In this document: piece by piece, positions 47,350 through 62,221 of the stretch
How positions within the stretch are numbered: position 1 is the first letter of the stretch
How the letters are laid out: every line of letters begins with the position of its first letter
From: Amoeboaphelidium occidentale
Taxonomy: Eukaryota > Aphelidiomycota > Aphelidea
DNA length: 64,000 nt
Direction: 5' to 3'
Assembly: GCA_023515795.1 (NCBI GenBank)
Contig: JALGPX010000018.1
Coordinates: 33,397 to 97,396, forward strand
Position numbers and translations under genes: made by a program
The notes under the pieces: generated by a model
The model's input: only the letters and a program-made list of their open reading frames with translations
What the model was told of the DNA's origin: nothing
Databases searched by the model: none

Positions 47350-50300
47350 CTATTTTTTCATTAGGTATTGGACGTAGGAACCAACAATCGGGTGAAGCAT
47401 GGATTCAATGTTTAAAGTTATGTTGGTATAAACTGCTGGAGGGATAGATTCTTTGTGGACTCCAAGCCATAGAAATAAATCGTCAGTGGTAGCTCCCTCT
47501 ATCACTTTGAGCTGCGGATCAAGTTGTACAGGCTTCAAAGCATTAAACTTTGATTGAGACTGTTTAAATCTTGAGCTTTCAGGCGATTCGGCCTGAACAT
47601 TGTTGATACTTCCAGTTGAAATATCGTTCAAGTTTCCTGTAAGCTCAAATCTTAGTCTTGCTTCATCCAAATACTGTGTAAATTGTTCTCCGAATTCATT
47701 TGCTATTTCTCGGAAGAAGTTAAAAAAGCCCAAGTTCAAGTTGACGTCAATTGGACCAGAAAAGGAAGAATTCCATGTGTAATCTACCATATTTTGTCCA
47801 CTCTTCCCGCTCTTTGTGAAAGATTCCATAAAAAAGTCGGACGGTGGAACATCCAGAATCAACTTAAAAGAACGACTGGAAACATGCTCATTCCACCTAC
47901 TAACACTCCATTGATTAACATCCATGAACTTTTTCTCATCTTTTTGTCTGTTGTGCCCTTTTCTGATGGTTATTCGCAAGGACATGTTAAAGTTGAGTTC
48001 TCTTTGCAATGCAGCCATGTTTTGACTATGATGAAACTCAGCAAGGATATTCTTCGCAGTGATTTCAATGCAATCTTGGAACGGGTCGAACTGTTCTTTG
48101 AAAAACGCTAATTTGATATCTTCCAATTTCAGGGCGAAACTTGATGTTATTGGTATCACACGATCACCAAACAGGACATGATAATTCAAACTTGAAATGT
48201 TTGATTTAACGGATCCAGCACTCGAAAATGGCGATTCGGGACTAACTAAAGCCATTCTTCTTTTCTCATCAATTAAAGATTTCAGTTTTTCTGACAGTTT
48301 AAGGAAACAAGGAACCATATTCTTTGAAACTATTCCGTGAACAGCCCCAACAAAACATTCCGCGTTTAACCGTATCACATCTGAAGGAGCAGAAACTAAT
48401 GTCTTGGTCTCCAGCTGGTCCCGCACAGATAATTCAACAGGGTTGACATCAAGAACCAAAATCCTATCGAGATTAAACTCCAACATGGTAAGAATCCTCT
48501 TTACGCAAAAATATGCAGCTGTGTACGATTTAGTATCGTTTCTCTTCGGGCTTTGTTCTGATAGGCCAAGAGGTCTAGATGAGATTATCAACTCTGAGTT
48601 TACTAGACCGAGAACAATTCCACTCAATCTGCCTTCCGAATGAAGTTCTATAAGTTCTGATCCCGCATAAATAATTCTGCCTCCATCGAGATGCGTACAT
48701 GCCCGTGCCTTTAAGTTTTGTAGCGATAAAACCACTTTCCCAATAGCTTGGGTCAAATCAGCGCTCAGATCCATTTTTGAAACTTTGACAGTAGAGTAGA
48801 ATGGATTATTAGAGTGCTGTGGCAGCTCAGATTGTTGAGAGAATGAAGCGAAAACATCCTGAAAATAATGCATGAAAAGATAGAAGTCTTGCAAGTGACG
48901 AATGTTGTGTTTTAGGGACACTTGTTGTATCGTTGTGCTCAATGCGCTACTTGAAGAGTCAATAGATCCATAAAGAAGTGACATTCCGTGAAAAGATAAT
49001 GTAAGACAGTCCTCTGGGGCGTACTCGTGTCTTAATCGTAAACCTGCTTTCTCTAATGAGGCGGACAGACCATCTTTGAATACTGAGACAGAAACCATGG
49101 TTGTTTCCAAAACACATTCGACCTTTGAATGCGGTAGACATGTCAACGATACCTTCATCGGATATAAATCCATTAAAACTGACAAGCCTGTTCCACTGTT
49201 ATCGACATCACGCATAGCCTTCCCATTTTGCTTAGGTAGTTTCTGAAGTGCTTCCGCGAATTTCAATAAAATTGCCAAGGATGAAGGATTGAAGGTGTTA
49301 AAGTTTTTGATCAAATCATTCCTAACTTGAATCCTTGTCAACCGGGATGATGAATAGACATATATAGGAGGAAGTTTAACGAATGCAGATTGAGATCCAA
49401 ACTCTTCTTGAAGCCGAAGTGTTCCTTGGGGTATACTTACACAGCCGGACATCGGTATGAAAGTTCCTCGTTTTGTCTCCGAAGAAGTTTGATAATTCAT
49501 CACAACCGTTTCCATGAGCGTTCTGATTCGATCCAGTGATATAAGATCTAAAGAACCATTGTATTCTTCCGAAATTCCAAACCGAAAAGACAATGACTTT
49601 GAATACAACATATCAAGATCAACTCCATGAACTGCTATTCTATCCGAATCTTCAAGAATACTCGTAACGAAATAGCTTTCTTTCAAAAACGGGTTAAAAT
49701 CATCCAAATGGGCTTTTGCCGAAACCGAACTAGCTCTCATCCTGCAAAGCATTGATTTTTCAGTTTGAACAGCCAACAGAGAAAGGTTGAGGACATTCAA
49801 ACAGAGAGCAATAATGTCTTTTTGTTGCAAGCTTGTTGTTTTAGGAGCCACAATATGACACACAGATATCTTATTTAATATGCCACGAACTTTCATCTTG
49901 GACAATGAAGCTTCGTTTGCAGGACTTTTTCCGGTGACTTCATTAAGAATTTTTTGAAGCATCATAGTTTTTTCAACAATAGCATAACGAAGGGTTTCAA
50001 TTCCACGGAAAGCTCTTCTTGCATCAAGTACAGCGATTATCTGATTAATCTCAAGATTTATCTCCTGAGAATCATATTCAGAGACGAAACCAATACACAG
50101 GTCTGAATCTACTTGAGCGAGTATCGTTTTCTTAATATCGAACAGTACAGAACCAAAATGCTTCATGCAAACAGCAATCTTGAAGACATCAATAGATTCT
50201 TGGATAAGATTTAAGTATACTTCCTTAAGCCTTATCGCAAGCTCTAGATCATCACTCACACGAAGTGATACAACTGCAGAAGCCAGACTCACAAGTTTAG

Positions 50301-53300
50301 TTTGCGGTTTTCGCGGCTGTGATATTTCTGCCATGTTTAAAGTACTATTTCCATTATAGTATGTAATTAAGTCTTTCAAGTCCTGAATTTCGTTCTCCAG
50401 GATACTATTATAGAAGCCTTGGAACTTTTCCACTGTGCTTAAATCAAATCCGATTTTCAAATTCCCCAGAAGAAGATTGCTATTCTCTTCCGATAGAGTG
50501 AAACATACTGATGGCAACATATTGTATATCAGGTTTCCAGCAATAAAATGCTGTTTCGCAATCTTTAAATAAACATGCTTATTGAAAGGCGAATGTGCCC
50601 AAAGCTGTTCAGCAAAGTAAGAAACATTACAAGGCGAACTTGATATCAGTCTGTTGGCATAAATTGCAAGCTGTGAAACGTAAACATCCTGAAATCCATT
50701 AACAAAGGCATCCTCTGGTGCATTCTTCCCACCTAGTTTTTTCCTGACTGTCTCCGATATGTTTCTGATCTTCTCAAAGTAAAACGTAAGTAAGGCAACA
50801 GCAGTTTCAAGTAGGTTAATGTCAACTTTAGACGCAAAGCAACTTGTTTTATCCGCATCAGATGCTTTTGTTAGCATGTTATAAGTTGTAGATTTCAGTA
50901 TACATATTTCATCAATGTCCAAGGAAACAAGCCTTTTAACGTCTTTGATTAGAGCCCTAAGTGTTTGAGCTGAAATTGAATGGGATATAAGAGAAGAACT
51001 GGCAGTGTAAACATTCGCTGAAGTAATCGAATGCACCAAATAATGAATCCGCACCTCAAGAATGTCCCATTCGTAATATGACACATTTGTTTCAAATGTG
51101 TTAATTGCCAATAGTCCTCCGATCATAACATTATTCTTCGCTGGATCTGGTCCACCAGTATTTGTCGCTCGGTCCTCTTTAATAAGTCTCGATACAAAGT
51201 CCAGAAGGGAAGGCTTTAAGTCTAGAGCAACAGAGTCAACAATCGCATTATAATTGATTTGTTTAAGATCGCCCTCGTTAAAACTTTGCATAATTTCAAA
51301 TTCTCCTACACAGTCTTCGAGCGAAACAGATGATTCTTGGCCATCAGCCTGAATGCTGACAGAAATCGTTTCTTTCATCGTCAATTTAAAGATCGTGTGA
51401 CTGTTTATCAACTGATCGGAGTTGGTAAGGCTGCTCGAAAGATCAAACCGTTTTAGAACCTTGTTAGATCGAAGATCGGCAAGTTCCCAATGATGCCAAG
51501 GTTTCAAGGCTTCTAGCAGCTTGTCATAAGTGTAATCTTCTTTTGTGTTAGGATCTTCACCAATTGTTTTCTTAAGTCGCAAATGGTTGATAAATAACAA
51601 ATGATTGATAATCTTCCATTCATCCGTTTGTTGGCTTTTGGTGCTCTTGTATCTCCACAAATTACTGGGTCGAACCATAAACTCTGGGTCACCTACATCA
51701 CCCTGGTTTCCAATCCTTGCAAGACTAAGCAAAAATCGCCCTACTCTATCGTTTTTTTCGGAGTTGAAGTGACTTACAAAGTCATCAATTTGCAACGATT
51801 TGTCGATAGAATCAAACAACAGTTTAATATGCTTTCCAACTTTGATGTGTATACTTTGTGATACAATGTTTATAACATTTAGGTGCAGTTCGGGAAGGTT
51901 TTTGCTACAAAAGTCCAGTAGTATCGATTCAGGCAAATGACACTCTAATAGAGCACCCGAAATAAAATGATCCGGAGATTCTGTTGTAAGAAGTTTGCTG
52001 GATGTCAAGTCCATCATTTGGTCCAATTGAGAGGTAACTTTACAGTCTGCTACCATAAGCGATGCAGACTTTCGTTTGTTATCACTAGACAAGCCAATTT
52101 CGAGATTTTTTGACAAGATTATCGTGCTACAGCTTTTCGATTCCACGGGTAGAATAATTTCAATTCTTGTACTACGTGCCATAAAATTAATCGATGTGGA
52201 TGCATAATTAACAGGGTTCTCTTTGAGAATCTCATAGCTTTCCAACACGAAGCTTTCAAACAAATAATTCTCATCTGAGTCTGGTTTGTTGATCGTTTTA
52301 ATAAGCTCCATAGCACCAACAGAAAACATCAGATGTAATTCATCGCAAGATGCCATTGTGGCGATGTTTGCATTTCTCATAGGAAGCTTGAATTCCATAT
52401 TCTCATTAACATCTAAACCAGTATACTTCCTGCTCATAGACATTGATTTGTTTCTATCTTGTTTTGGCTTGAAATCAAAAACAGATGTGGAAAAGCTGTG
52501 TTCGCCATATTTCGTAGTACGGCTAATGTGAGAAGTGAATTTTTTCATTTGCTCTGAGTTTCGAACATTTGACGCTTGTTCAACGAGAAAACCAGGTGGT
52601 ATCCAAACTTGTCCATTTTTACCTAGAAGTGTCTTTGAATTTAAAACCTGCCAATTTTCTCGTGAGTACCTATCAAAATCTGGCACAAGTGGAATCTGTT
52701 CACTATTCCTACAACATGTACTAGCATTGAATGCGGGGTAATACCAAAGATCGACAGCTTCATTTGTATCTTCGTATAGATATGGTACTCTTTTTAGCCT
52801 TGAATCTAAAAGCTTTATGAACGCCATCTGTTCATCTTCTGTATTTTCGGTCGCAAAATCGGTGTTAGTCTGTACATTGAGTAGTTCAAATGAGCCTATC
52901 TCATTCCAATTAATTTCGTTCCCATCCTTGTACAAAGACAAAAGTTTCATTTGCAAATTCGGTACTTGAACATAAGTGCCCGGTTTGGTTCCATTTAAAA
53001 GTAAATTATTGAATGAGATTCTTATGCCTCTATCGATATTAAGGCTTAAAGCCAGTCCTTCATCGTAACCTAATAACGTAACATCAATGGAGTCAATATG
53101 AACATCAAGCCAAGTAATAGATAAATCCTTTTGCGTTAAATTTTCAGGGAGACAATTGTCCTCATCAGCCATCAGAAACATGAAGCTTTTGGTCCATTGA
53201 ACCAACGCACGATCAAACCCCACTGTAAAATTTCCAGAAATCGCATGGACTCTGAATGCCCAGTCTATCAAAATTGTAGAATAAGAAGGAGGCGGACCCA

Positions 53301-55754
53301 ACAACCAATGATTTCGAAGAGTAAATCCGTCTACAAGAAGGCTGCTATCATCCTTTTTCAGAACAATTGGACTGAAATCAATTTGATAATCAGACAAACT
53401 TTCTAGATTCATCAGGTAAACATCTACATCTTCACAAAATGCTTCTACAACCTTATCATTCGAGTACATCAGCTCTGGGAAAATGAGTTTCAGTCCGCTG
53501 CCATTAAATCGAAAATAAGCCTCAAAATCGCTATTATTAGTTAAGAACTCTCGCTTTAAATCGAGCGGCATTGATGTTTTGCGCTTGTACTCGTCTAAGG
53601 TGCAAAAATTAAGATAGCTTCCAGCATAATTGTCTCTCAAAAAGAACAGCAGGCGAATAAAGTAACCATATAAGACTAACTCCATGCTTTCTCCAGTCAG
53701 ATCAACGTTCAAGTGATCTCGTTTTTCAATACCATCGAAATACTCCGTGCAGTAGTCATACTCGAATGAGCCCATTATCTTGTCAGCCTTTGCCATGGTT
53801 TTAAATTCCTCGCTTATAAATGAACCGATCGTATTTGTCTTAGGTAAAGATAACGAAACATTAATATCTTTCATTTGCATCGAAACAGGAATTGCTACAT
53901 GCAAAGAATCCAGGGCAGTGAAATCCATGGCGACATCAAATTTAATCTTCTCCGAAGCAACCACCACAAACAAATTGTCACTCAAATCATTAGGCTGGCT
54001 GATAATATTCTTCTCGTTAGCGCATAGGTATAACTTCATGTTATTCAACGCTATGGAAATATTGTACTTGTAGGGAAGAAAATCTTCCGTAGTCCACGAG
54101 GGACCTGAAGTCCAGTCTGAAGCCAAATCTTGAAAAAGAGTTACATGCTCTCGTAATAAGAATATTGTTGGATTCATCAAGTCGACAAGAATATTCCACT
54201 TATAGATATCATTCCATTGTATCGGACCAGCCATTTTCATACCAAATTTTACGCTTTGAGCGGATAGCAATTCCGCATAGTTCACACTTGAAGAGCACGT
54301 AACATTACTCGATTTTAATTCAACTGTTGTGGTGTATCCGTTTTCATAGTAAACCATTGGAGTATTTATCGAGACCGTTGTACCCGACGCTAGTTTAAGT
54401 TCAAGCCATCCAAACGGTCGCTTTGTTTGAACTTTCTCTTCCTCGGTGTCGAGTTCAGGAGCAGGATATTTATCATCTTTGGATTTCTCCTTGAATGGTA
54501 TTTTCAGTACAGTCTCGCCTTCAAATTGAATGTGTACAACCATAGCAATATTTAATCTAAGATCTCCTTCTTCTGGTAACGGCGTGGGAGGAAACGATCT
54601 TCTGGCAAAAGGGTAGAAATATTCCATCAAAATACCTCGTTCATGATTAGCCCAAGGCCCATAATTGATTATAGCGTCTTTAAAATTCAGATCAACGCCC
54701 CATTCTGGAGACAAATCTCCGTTTGCTGAATGAAAAAGATTCTCTGACACAAAAGAAGATCCTTTGCCCTGAACTATTCCTGCATCATCAGAGTAGTACT
54801 TTAAATGCAATATTGAGGCTTCTGCAATTCTTTTAACTTTGGCGTAATTGCTACTTTGTTCATGAGCAGCGGTTGCTTTCTGGTATCTAGACAAACCATG
54901 CCATGTTTTCGAATTAAGCATGTGAAAATCATCAGTCTTGCCTCTTTGAGACATCGCCCCAACATTCTGACCACTGATGCTATGTGAAAGCTTTTTGCCA
55001 TAATCAGGATTTTCATTCAGGGAAACTTTGGGTTTCACAAACTTAAGGTCTAAAACATACTTGCCTAAATCATACTTTGATCTAGATTTGTAAATTTTGT
55101 ACATTCCACCTCCATTCTGAAACTCAAGAGAAAGCAGAGATGTTGTGAATGTGTTGCCAATAACTATCGCGCCTTTTGTCACACTCAGCGACAAGGGTAG
55201 CAGTTTGTACCACAAAGAGTCCGGTGAAGTTGTAACAGGTTTAGCTTTCTCCTTCACTTGGATTTTCTCTCCTCTTTCGATCTTATCTTGAATATCCAAC
55301 TCGTTTAGACATTTCTCGACATAATCATAAGCCGGAGTCCGATTGTACATGAACCATTCAACACCTCGAGCTGATACATGAATGCGACATGGCAGCTTTA
55401 GATCAGAAGGACCAGAGAAATTCTTTTCTACTAGTTTCCTCCAGTATAGCACTGTGATGTATCCATCAACTATGGTGATACACTGATTGATACTTTGGTA
55501 TCTGAAGTTCTTGAACAATATCCTGCCACGCAATGGAGCCACCTTTAAAGAGTCTACAATTATCAGTATGATCATCAGAAGTTCTTAAAAGTACCAAAAC
55601 TTAATTCTGTTCTTGACTTCTTCAACAAGACCAGCAGTGTGACATTGACCAGTTTCGCCAGAAGTCTTCCAGAGAATATAAGGGACACAAAGAGAACAAA
55701 GGTTGCAATTATACAAAATGTAAAGAATATAAGAATGCTTTGGTCTTCAGCCAT
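47350..55754 (-). CDS. CSF1: Csf1/BLTP1 bridge-like lipid transfer protein
   Basis: Exons are 55754-55595 and 55553-47350, with a 41-nt intron (55594-55554, GTACTT...TTGTAG). The product has 2787 residues against ~2950 in yeast Csf1. The first exon adds the N-terminal ER anchor (ILIFFTFCIIATFVLFVSLI), and splicing gives SFDSLKVAPLRGRILFKNFRY, the conserved Csf1 start. CRIHVSARGVEWFMYNRTPAYD follows. The remainder is a long beta-rich rod of repeating modules with low similarity, as expected for the lipid channel, ending HPIVGSYVQYLMKK. The first-exon helix is missed if the intron is ignored. It is the largest gene in the window and lies on the same strand as glutaredoxin, 54 bp away. Confidence 0.88.
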
Positions 55755-55808
55755 TTAGATTATGTGTCGATGCGTTTATATAAGATTTATTGCTTAGGAA
55801 ACTTCTTC

Positions 55809-56117
55809 CTAAAGTTTGCCATTCACCATGTCGAGCAATTTGTTCTGGCTATGCAACCTCTTGACATCATCTGCGCCCTTAACGAACTTGCCTCTGATGA
55901 AAACCATTGGAACTGTGTGATAGCTCATCTCATTGCTGATGTATTCTCTGAATTTATCGCCATTTGGTTCGTTATCAAAGTTGTAATCCAAGAATGGCAC
56001 GTTCAAAGAGGAGAACAGTCTTTTGACGGCAACGCAGTAACCGCAATATGTCGTAGAAAACACGATGACGCTGTTTTCAGAGGTTAGCTTTTGAAGAAGC
56101 TGCTTGTACTGAGCCAT
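55809..56117 (-). CDS. GRX1: Dithiol glutaredoxin
   Basis: 102-residue class I glutaredoxin: active site STTYCGYCVAVKRLF (CGYC in place of the usual CPYC), TVPMVFIRG with the cis-Pro, and GGxD-type GADDVKRLHS for glutathione binding. Start ATG at 56117 gives exactly the family length. Intronless. It could act in the cytosol as no targeting signal is evident. It lies between CSF1 and DOCK, all minus strand. Confidence 0.93.
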   Translation of the reverse strand: MAQYKQLLQKLTSENSVIVFSTTYCGYCVAVKRLFSSLNVPFLDYNFDNEPNGDKFREYISNEMSYHTVPMVFIRGKFVKGADDVKRLHSQNKLLDMVNGKL

Positions 56118-56226
56118 GATATTTGAAAAAGATTACGTTTATACTAGTGACGTGATATGCTTTGGAGTTAAAAGTTTCAGCTTATTACGGAAGAGCTAAC
56201 GCAATACTTAATATATTTTAAAGCAT

Positions 56227-59200
56227 TTACGACCGAAGTTGCAACCTATGAATTTCTTCTGCGAAATTCTTCTGGAAGAACGCAATTAGTTGATCATGCA
56301 AGGGTTTCATTTCCAGTGGAACAAGTAGACCGTGAACAGGCAACAAACGACTTATAATAATAACCTAAATGTTAAACTAATTAAAGAAACGAAGAAGCTT
56401 ACTTGTCTGTCAATTGATTTCCGTAGTTTTGCAACCAACCCTTCATCTTCGAGCTTCATGTACTTCTCATTGAAGAAAGCGTTTTTGTACGCTGGAATAC
56501 CGCCATTAACTGGCGCATCAACAGCTCCATTCAAACTCATGGTCAATGGATTAACGTTGATTTGTCCTAAGGCAGCACCTTTTGTCATTAGCGACTTACG
56601 CTTCAAACTTCCTCTTTCAAAAGCTTTTTGTTTCGCTTCCGTGTAAAACTTGAAAGTCTTCTCCAATTGTTCCAATTCTCTGTTCTTGTTTTCAATGGCT
56701 TTGATAGCATTTTCAATTGGTGATATTTCACGCTTGGTGCAATTAACCACTTTTGATGTTCGAAGGAAGTAAGGAAATTTGTTTTCAGTTTCAAGGACGT
56801 ATTCTTCAATCCATGTAGTAACAGTTTCATACTCAGGAGACTTCTCGTTAAAAATAGAAGAAAGTTCCCTATTGGGCTTCTTGCATGGTCTTGTAATCAA
56901 GAACTGTTTAGTGAGATTGTTCTCATAGAAATTTCGAACTCTGGAAGGAACACCGTCAGGGCACAAGAAGTGTCTAAACAATTGGCAATCGGCAACTGGA
57001 TCAACCTTGCAGATTTGGAGATACTTGTCTTCCGACTGAGTATACTGAGAATCAGGCGGATAGCTTGTTTGTTTAAGAATCTTGATATCTCCAACTTGTT
57101 GAGGATCATACTTGGAAATCATTCTCTCTACAAATTCTCCCAAAGACTCCCAAACATTTCCTTTCATAATGAAATGATCACCATAAAGAGCCAATATGTT
57201 CTTGTTTTCGCCCTTGAAGAAAGAATGCCAGCCCATTCCGACAAAAGCAACTTTAAAGTACGAAGGATAAAACCTATCACTATCATTGAGACTCAAAGAT
57301 AAGTCAGCAATAACTTGATAAATTCGAGCAGCCTTCTTATAATCAAATACAATCTCTGAATAGTATGTTGCTAAAGTTTTTGCCTCTGAAATGGCTTCTT
57401 CAAATATTTGAGCCTTCTGGAATAAAGCGATCGTAAGTAACACAAGACATTCTTTCCTCTCCTGTTGTTTCTGACGTGTCGACAAATTAGAAAACAAATC
57501 CCCATTGACAAGGCCATCAAAGATGCAATTCTGGTTATGATTTGGACCATCAATCATATTTTTCAACAAGTCGAAGTTTTGGTCCAGACTTTCTATCTCT
57601 TCCTTTGAATCAAACTTGTACAAATCACAATGTAACTTCAATGTATGGGCAGCCTCAACCATATTTCCGTTTTTCAGATGCAAATTAAACAAAATATGAA
57701 TATACTTGATGTACATAGGCTTTCTATCAAGAACAGCGGTGAAGTGCAGCAAGTGAGACAATATCAGAGAAAGATCTTCGCAATGAGACTCAGATGCGAA
57801 GTCGTAGTTATTTTCAGCGTAGTCATCGTGGTGTGCAGAGAATAATTCATCGTTAGAGGAGTCGATTTGTTGAAGCGAGCGAACATACAAAGTCAAGGAG
57901 ACAAACTTCTCAACAGACTTGATGAAACAAGCAAAAGCGGCTGTTTCATTTAGATTCTGCTTCAGTTTTGTAACAAGCCACTCTGTGTATGTGATGTCGC
58001 ACTTGCCCAACCCAAGGATTAGCCTGTCTAGTTGATCGATGATTTCGACTTGTAATGGTGTCAACGACTTTGCTGACTCTATAAAGTTGACTTTCGACGA
58101 TGATGTCGCTGTTATTGATGAAAGATGATACCGGCTTTCTTCATTCTTCAAAAGTTCGACCAGAATATTGATGCAAGATTCCTTAACCAGAGAATACTTG
58201 GAAAGGGCTGTGAACTCAATAATTAACTTTAGCGATGCTAACTTTTCAGAATCCAAGCCGCTCCATAATTTTTGGACTAAAGTAGCAACCAGAGGATCAG
58301 CCGACACATAGAAATCTTCTGGCAAGTGAAGGCCATCTGCTTGTGAACTCAAAGCCAACAAGTCTGATAGAATAATAACACCAAATGACCTCACTTTCTT
58401 CATTTCCAGCACCATCTCTAAGCATAACAAATACTTGAACATCACAGAGTAAAAGCTTTTGATAATTGATGTCCATGTTTCTGGGAACGGACCAACAGTT
58501 TTGATCACAATCACAGGAACATCGTTCCCAGACACCTCAGATATCTTACTTCCTCGCTTGCTGGATCTTACCGAAACCTTATCTGAAAGAGAGCTATCCT
58601 TGCTGATTTTCTCTGAGTTTAGCCAAAATGATGTTAAGTTCACAAAGCTGTCTAATTTATCAGATTCAGCCACAAACGCTTTAACAAGAGCATCTTCTTT
58701 CATACATTCAATCATCGCCAACATGCAAACAGAGAATTCTGTTTCAAGAACAAGCTCATCTTCGGTAGTCTCGATTCTGCTGTTCTTCTTCGAAAGTTGT
58801 CCCATGAACAATGAAATCATTCTTGGGAAAATACGATCAAAACTAAAATCTTCCGATTGCTTGTGATCAACAATCTGTATAATAAGCCTATTAACAGAAG
58901 GCAACAGATCAGAATGATTATCCAGACAGAATATGGTTAAATCGCTTAATGCCTGGAAAAATCCAAGCTGAGAGTCTTTGTCTTTCTTGAAGAAGTCCTT
59001 CTTGACCAACTGGCATGCAAGATTAATTTTTGAATCTATAAGTTTTTTCTTTTCTCCATTGTGGCATTTCAGAAACTTGACACAAATCTGACTCAGCTCA
59101 TTCGGCTTCATAATCGAAGTAGGAATCAACTCGGATACAATCGCAGTCAAATTTTGAAGCACCAGAATCTGAGCACCAATAAGAACATCGCTGTTTGATG

Positions 59201-61634
59201 TGGAATCGTTACCAGCAAACATCCGTGAGATTCCGTTGAAAAACGAAGTCACATCTTCCTTCAAGCGCCTCTGATGCTCTTTCAAGAGTAGCCCTCCAGC
59301 GCTTATCCAGCTTTTTACGATAAGCTTAAACAAAAACTCTGAAGCTTTTAACGTGCTCCTCAGTTCCTTAGCCAAGGCAGGATCATCTGGATTAGCCAAT
59401 AAGTAGTTGATCGAGTATAACAAACTTTTCCAAACTGAATGAACATGATACTTTGTGTAGTGATCACGCACATAAACATCCAAGATAGGTCTAAAGTTTG
59501 AAAAACGCCTGTCCGTAACAATAATGTTCAAAACAAAAACCAAAGCCGAGAAAACAATATGCGGAATTTCAGGATCCAAACAAAGGATGGATCTGCTTGC
59601 TGACTCTGTAGATTCTTGCATTATTTCAAAAAGAGAGTGCAAGATATCTTGCAAATACTTGATGATCTCCAAAGGGCCAATAAAGGTAAAGTTTTTCAAA
59701 ACATGTCGCATATCCTCAACATTCACAGTTTTCCACTTCAACAACTTCATTAGTGCAACATTTTGTGTCATTTGAGTAGAGCACAACTCGCTTCTCACGA
59801 TGAGCTTGTCTTTGCCAAGTGAGACCAGCTTGGAATCATCAATTACCGAGTTAACGCTTGTTTTCAATCCAGCAATGAATTCGTTGAATGATTTCTTGTC
59901 ATATTTGTACAGTGAAAGAGAATGCAACTCGTCTGGGATCAATGTTCCATCATCTCTCATTAGAGGAAGAATACCAAAAGCAAAGGTTTTGTCTGCTTTG
60001 TCACCAAAACCATTTCTTGAATTGTTGTCGCTTGATGAGCAGTGTCTTAACATGAAAAGCATATACATGTCGCTAAATCTCAATGGCATATCAAAACGAA
60101 ACGTTTCCATCCATTTAGGTGAATTATTGTGGTAGTAAACAATAGATTCATAGCTTCCTGATTTGTGTTCTCCAGTTCCAGAAAAGAAGCAATTATCAAG
60201 ATAGCTTCCATCACCGTGACATGCTTGAACGCAGACTTCCACATTCTTTGCCGACGTTTTACGTCCTTGAGTAAACTCGCCGCCGTTTAGCGTGATGTAC
60301 ATTGAGTTTTTATCATCTCCAGGTAAAATAATATCAGGAAACCCAAGCCTGGAAGTAACTTCAATATCACGTACATATGCAAAATGCTCTCTAATCACAG
60401 TTTCAAGTCGACCTTGATACAAATCTACGCCGATGCAAATTGTTTCTGCTCTTGAGCTCGTTTCATAACCTCCATTCTTGTTGATAATATTATCTAACAG
60501 TAATGGAAAGTTGCTTTCATTTTGAGTGGTGTAAATTCTCATTAGATGATCTTGATCCTCCTTCGTTGTGCAATTAGCCAAAATTTCACTTAAATCAAGT
60601 ACAGCATAACCAAAAGGACGACGAAATGGAGAAGATACGTTCGAATAATCATCAGGCAATGATCCAGAGTTCATTTCTTTTTCTCCTGGCAAAACCATAC
60701 GTCCAGAACGAACAATTTTACAAACCAAGAACAGCTCATTCGAGAGGTCAGACTTTGACAAATCTGCAAAAATTGTTCTTAATCTTCCTATTTTATCTTC
60801 TTCTTTAGGCATTCCATTGAAAGTCAACCTGACCAAATAATTCTCAGTTACAAATTTTCCTTTGGTTTTGTTGTAAATACTGAAAGCAAGTTCCGATGTC
60901 TCACCAGGACCACAAATAGACGCAATACACGCTTTCAATGTGAAATACACATGAAACGATTGAACATTCACTTCAGCAAATGATCTTCGCTTAGCTTGTG
61001 CTTCCTCCTCCAAATTCTGAGAAGACAGATAAGCAGATTGTAGCCAGAACCCACCATCAGCAAAAGCATGGCGTTTGTACAAATCCGACACGCTCATACT
61101 TGTATCACTTGATCTTGGTGTAGGTGGACGACTATCAGCAGATGCAAGGGATGGAGATGATGCAAGACTTCGAAGAGAATCATTTGAAGCGTGCATTTTC
61201 AAACCAACCAGAGAATCAACCTCTTGCTGCAACAAGGCCAGCTCCTGCTCGCTTGAAGCAGACGCTACCTTCTTTCTCAACTGATAAAGCTGATCAATAT
61301 ATCCTTTAATCTTTTGATATGTCTCGTATTTCTGTTGCATCAACAACTTTTTCAACAACGAGTTCCATTCGCGTAGAGTATCAGCCATAACGTCATTCAT
61401 AAGATTTTGCTTTTCCTCTGTCGGAGTCAACTCAGCTGCAGGAGTGGGAGGCGTTGGTGAAGGAGGCAAAGATCCCAGAGATAACGGAGATTTCGCAATA
61501 GTACGCGGCTTTAAATGATCAAAAGGTGCTGGCGGTTTTGGCGACACATTAAGTCCACTCTGGCGTAACGCACTGAGCCTGGCCGCAAGAGATTCTCCGC
61601 CGTGCACGTTACTATTTGAGTTTCCCTTTTCCAT
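56227..61634 (-). CDS. DOCK-family Rho GTPase exchange factor
   Basis: Exons are 61634-56403 and 56364-56227 with a 38-nt intron (56402-56365, GTAAGC...ATTTAG); the product has 1789 residues. Order: a Pro-rich start (SLPPSPTPPTPAAELTP), a coiled region, then a DHR-1/C2 domain at ~430-600 (YITLNGGEFTQGRK, KNVEVCVQACHGDGSYLD, VYYHNNSPKWMETF, MLRHCSSSD). A long alpha-helical middle leads to the DHR-2 exchange domain in the last ~450 residues (MVEAAHTLKLHCDLY, FYPSYFKVAFVGMGWHSFF, YERMISKYD-like, RTSKVVNC). The second exon supplies the final helix LVPLEMKPLHDQLIAFFQKNF. ATG 61634 is the first Met in frame. DOCK proteins activate Rac/Cdc42 in motility and phagocytosis; they are absent from most Dikarya, which supports a basal lineage. 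Confidence 0.85.
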
Positions 61635-62221
61635 ATCTTCGTCAATAACAGTTTCAATAAAATTGGGCAAAAGTGATCGGCAATTTCTCCATGTGACAAA
61701 GAAGGCGCAGCTGAATAATTAACGCCAACAGCCACTCTATTTTAAAATAAGCTGGCGGTAAAAGTTGGAATTCTTTGGTTATTGACAGCTTAATGTAATA
61801 CGTTTGCTGCTTCACATTCGTGTCTTAAGTCTTGTCTCAAAAGTTTAGCAACAGATTGAATGCGTATATCGTGAAACGAAACCAGCTGCTCGGTTATAAA
61901 CATCTACATAGTTTCAAACTAAGCTACGGCAATATCTACTATGTTTCAGTGCACAGCTAGAAAACTCGGAGTTTTAAATGCCGCAACTTTAAACAAATCG
62001 CTGAACTTCTTTTAACGTGCCTTCGTAAGAGATACCAGACTCTTCGTTTCAAGACCCCAGCAGATGTTGGGCCGCGTTAACTTCTTGTCTACGCTTATCA
62101 TTTGTGCTTTGTTGATTGGCAGCATCTCAGGTTTTCTTCACTTTTGTGCAATACAGCGGATTTCCCATTTGTTTGTGCGGAATTTTTGATATTTGTCACA
62201 GCACAAAACCTTCCACTTAGT
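61635..62221. other. Divergent spacer DOCK / RBR ligase
   Basis: About 590 bp between divergent starts, the largest unexplained gap outside the mobile cluster and the relic region. In-frame non-ATG extensions into it exist for both genes, but no protein similarity supports them. No repeat or RNA is seen. Confidence 0.45.

Noticed and set aside
62102-62221. N-terminal extension of the RBR ligase by 40 codons
   Set aside because: The frame opens with a non-ATG codon and the hydrophobic extension has no family similarity; the ATG at 62222 is used.
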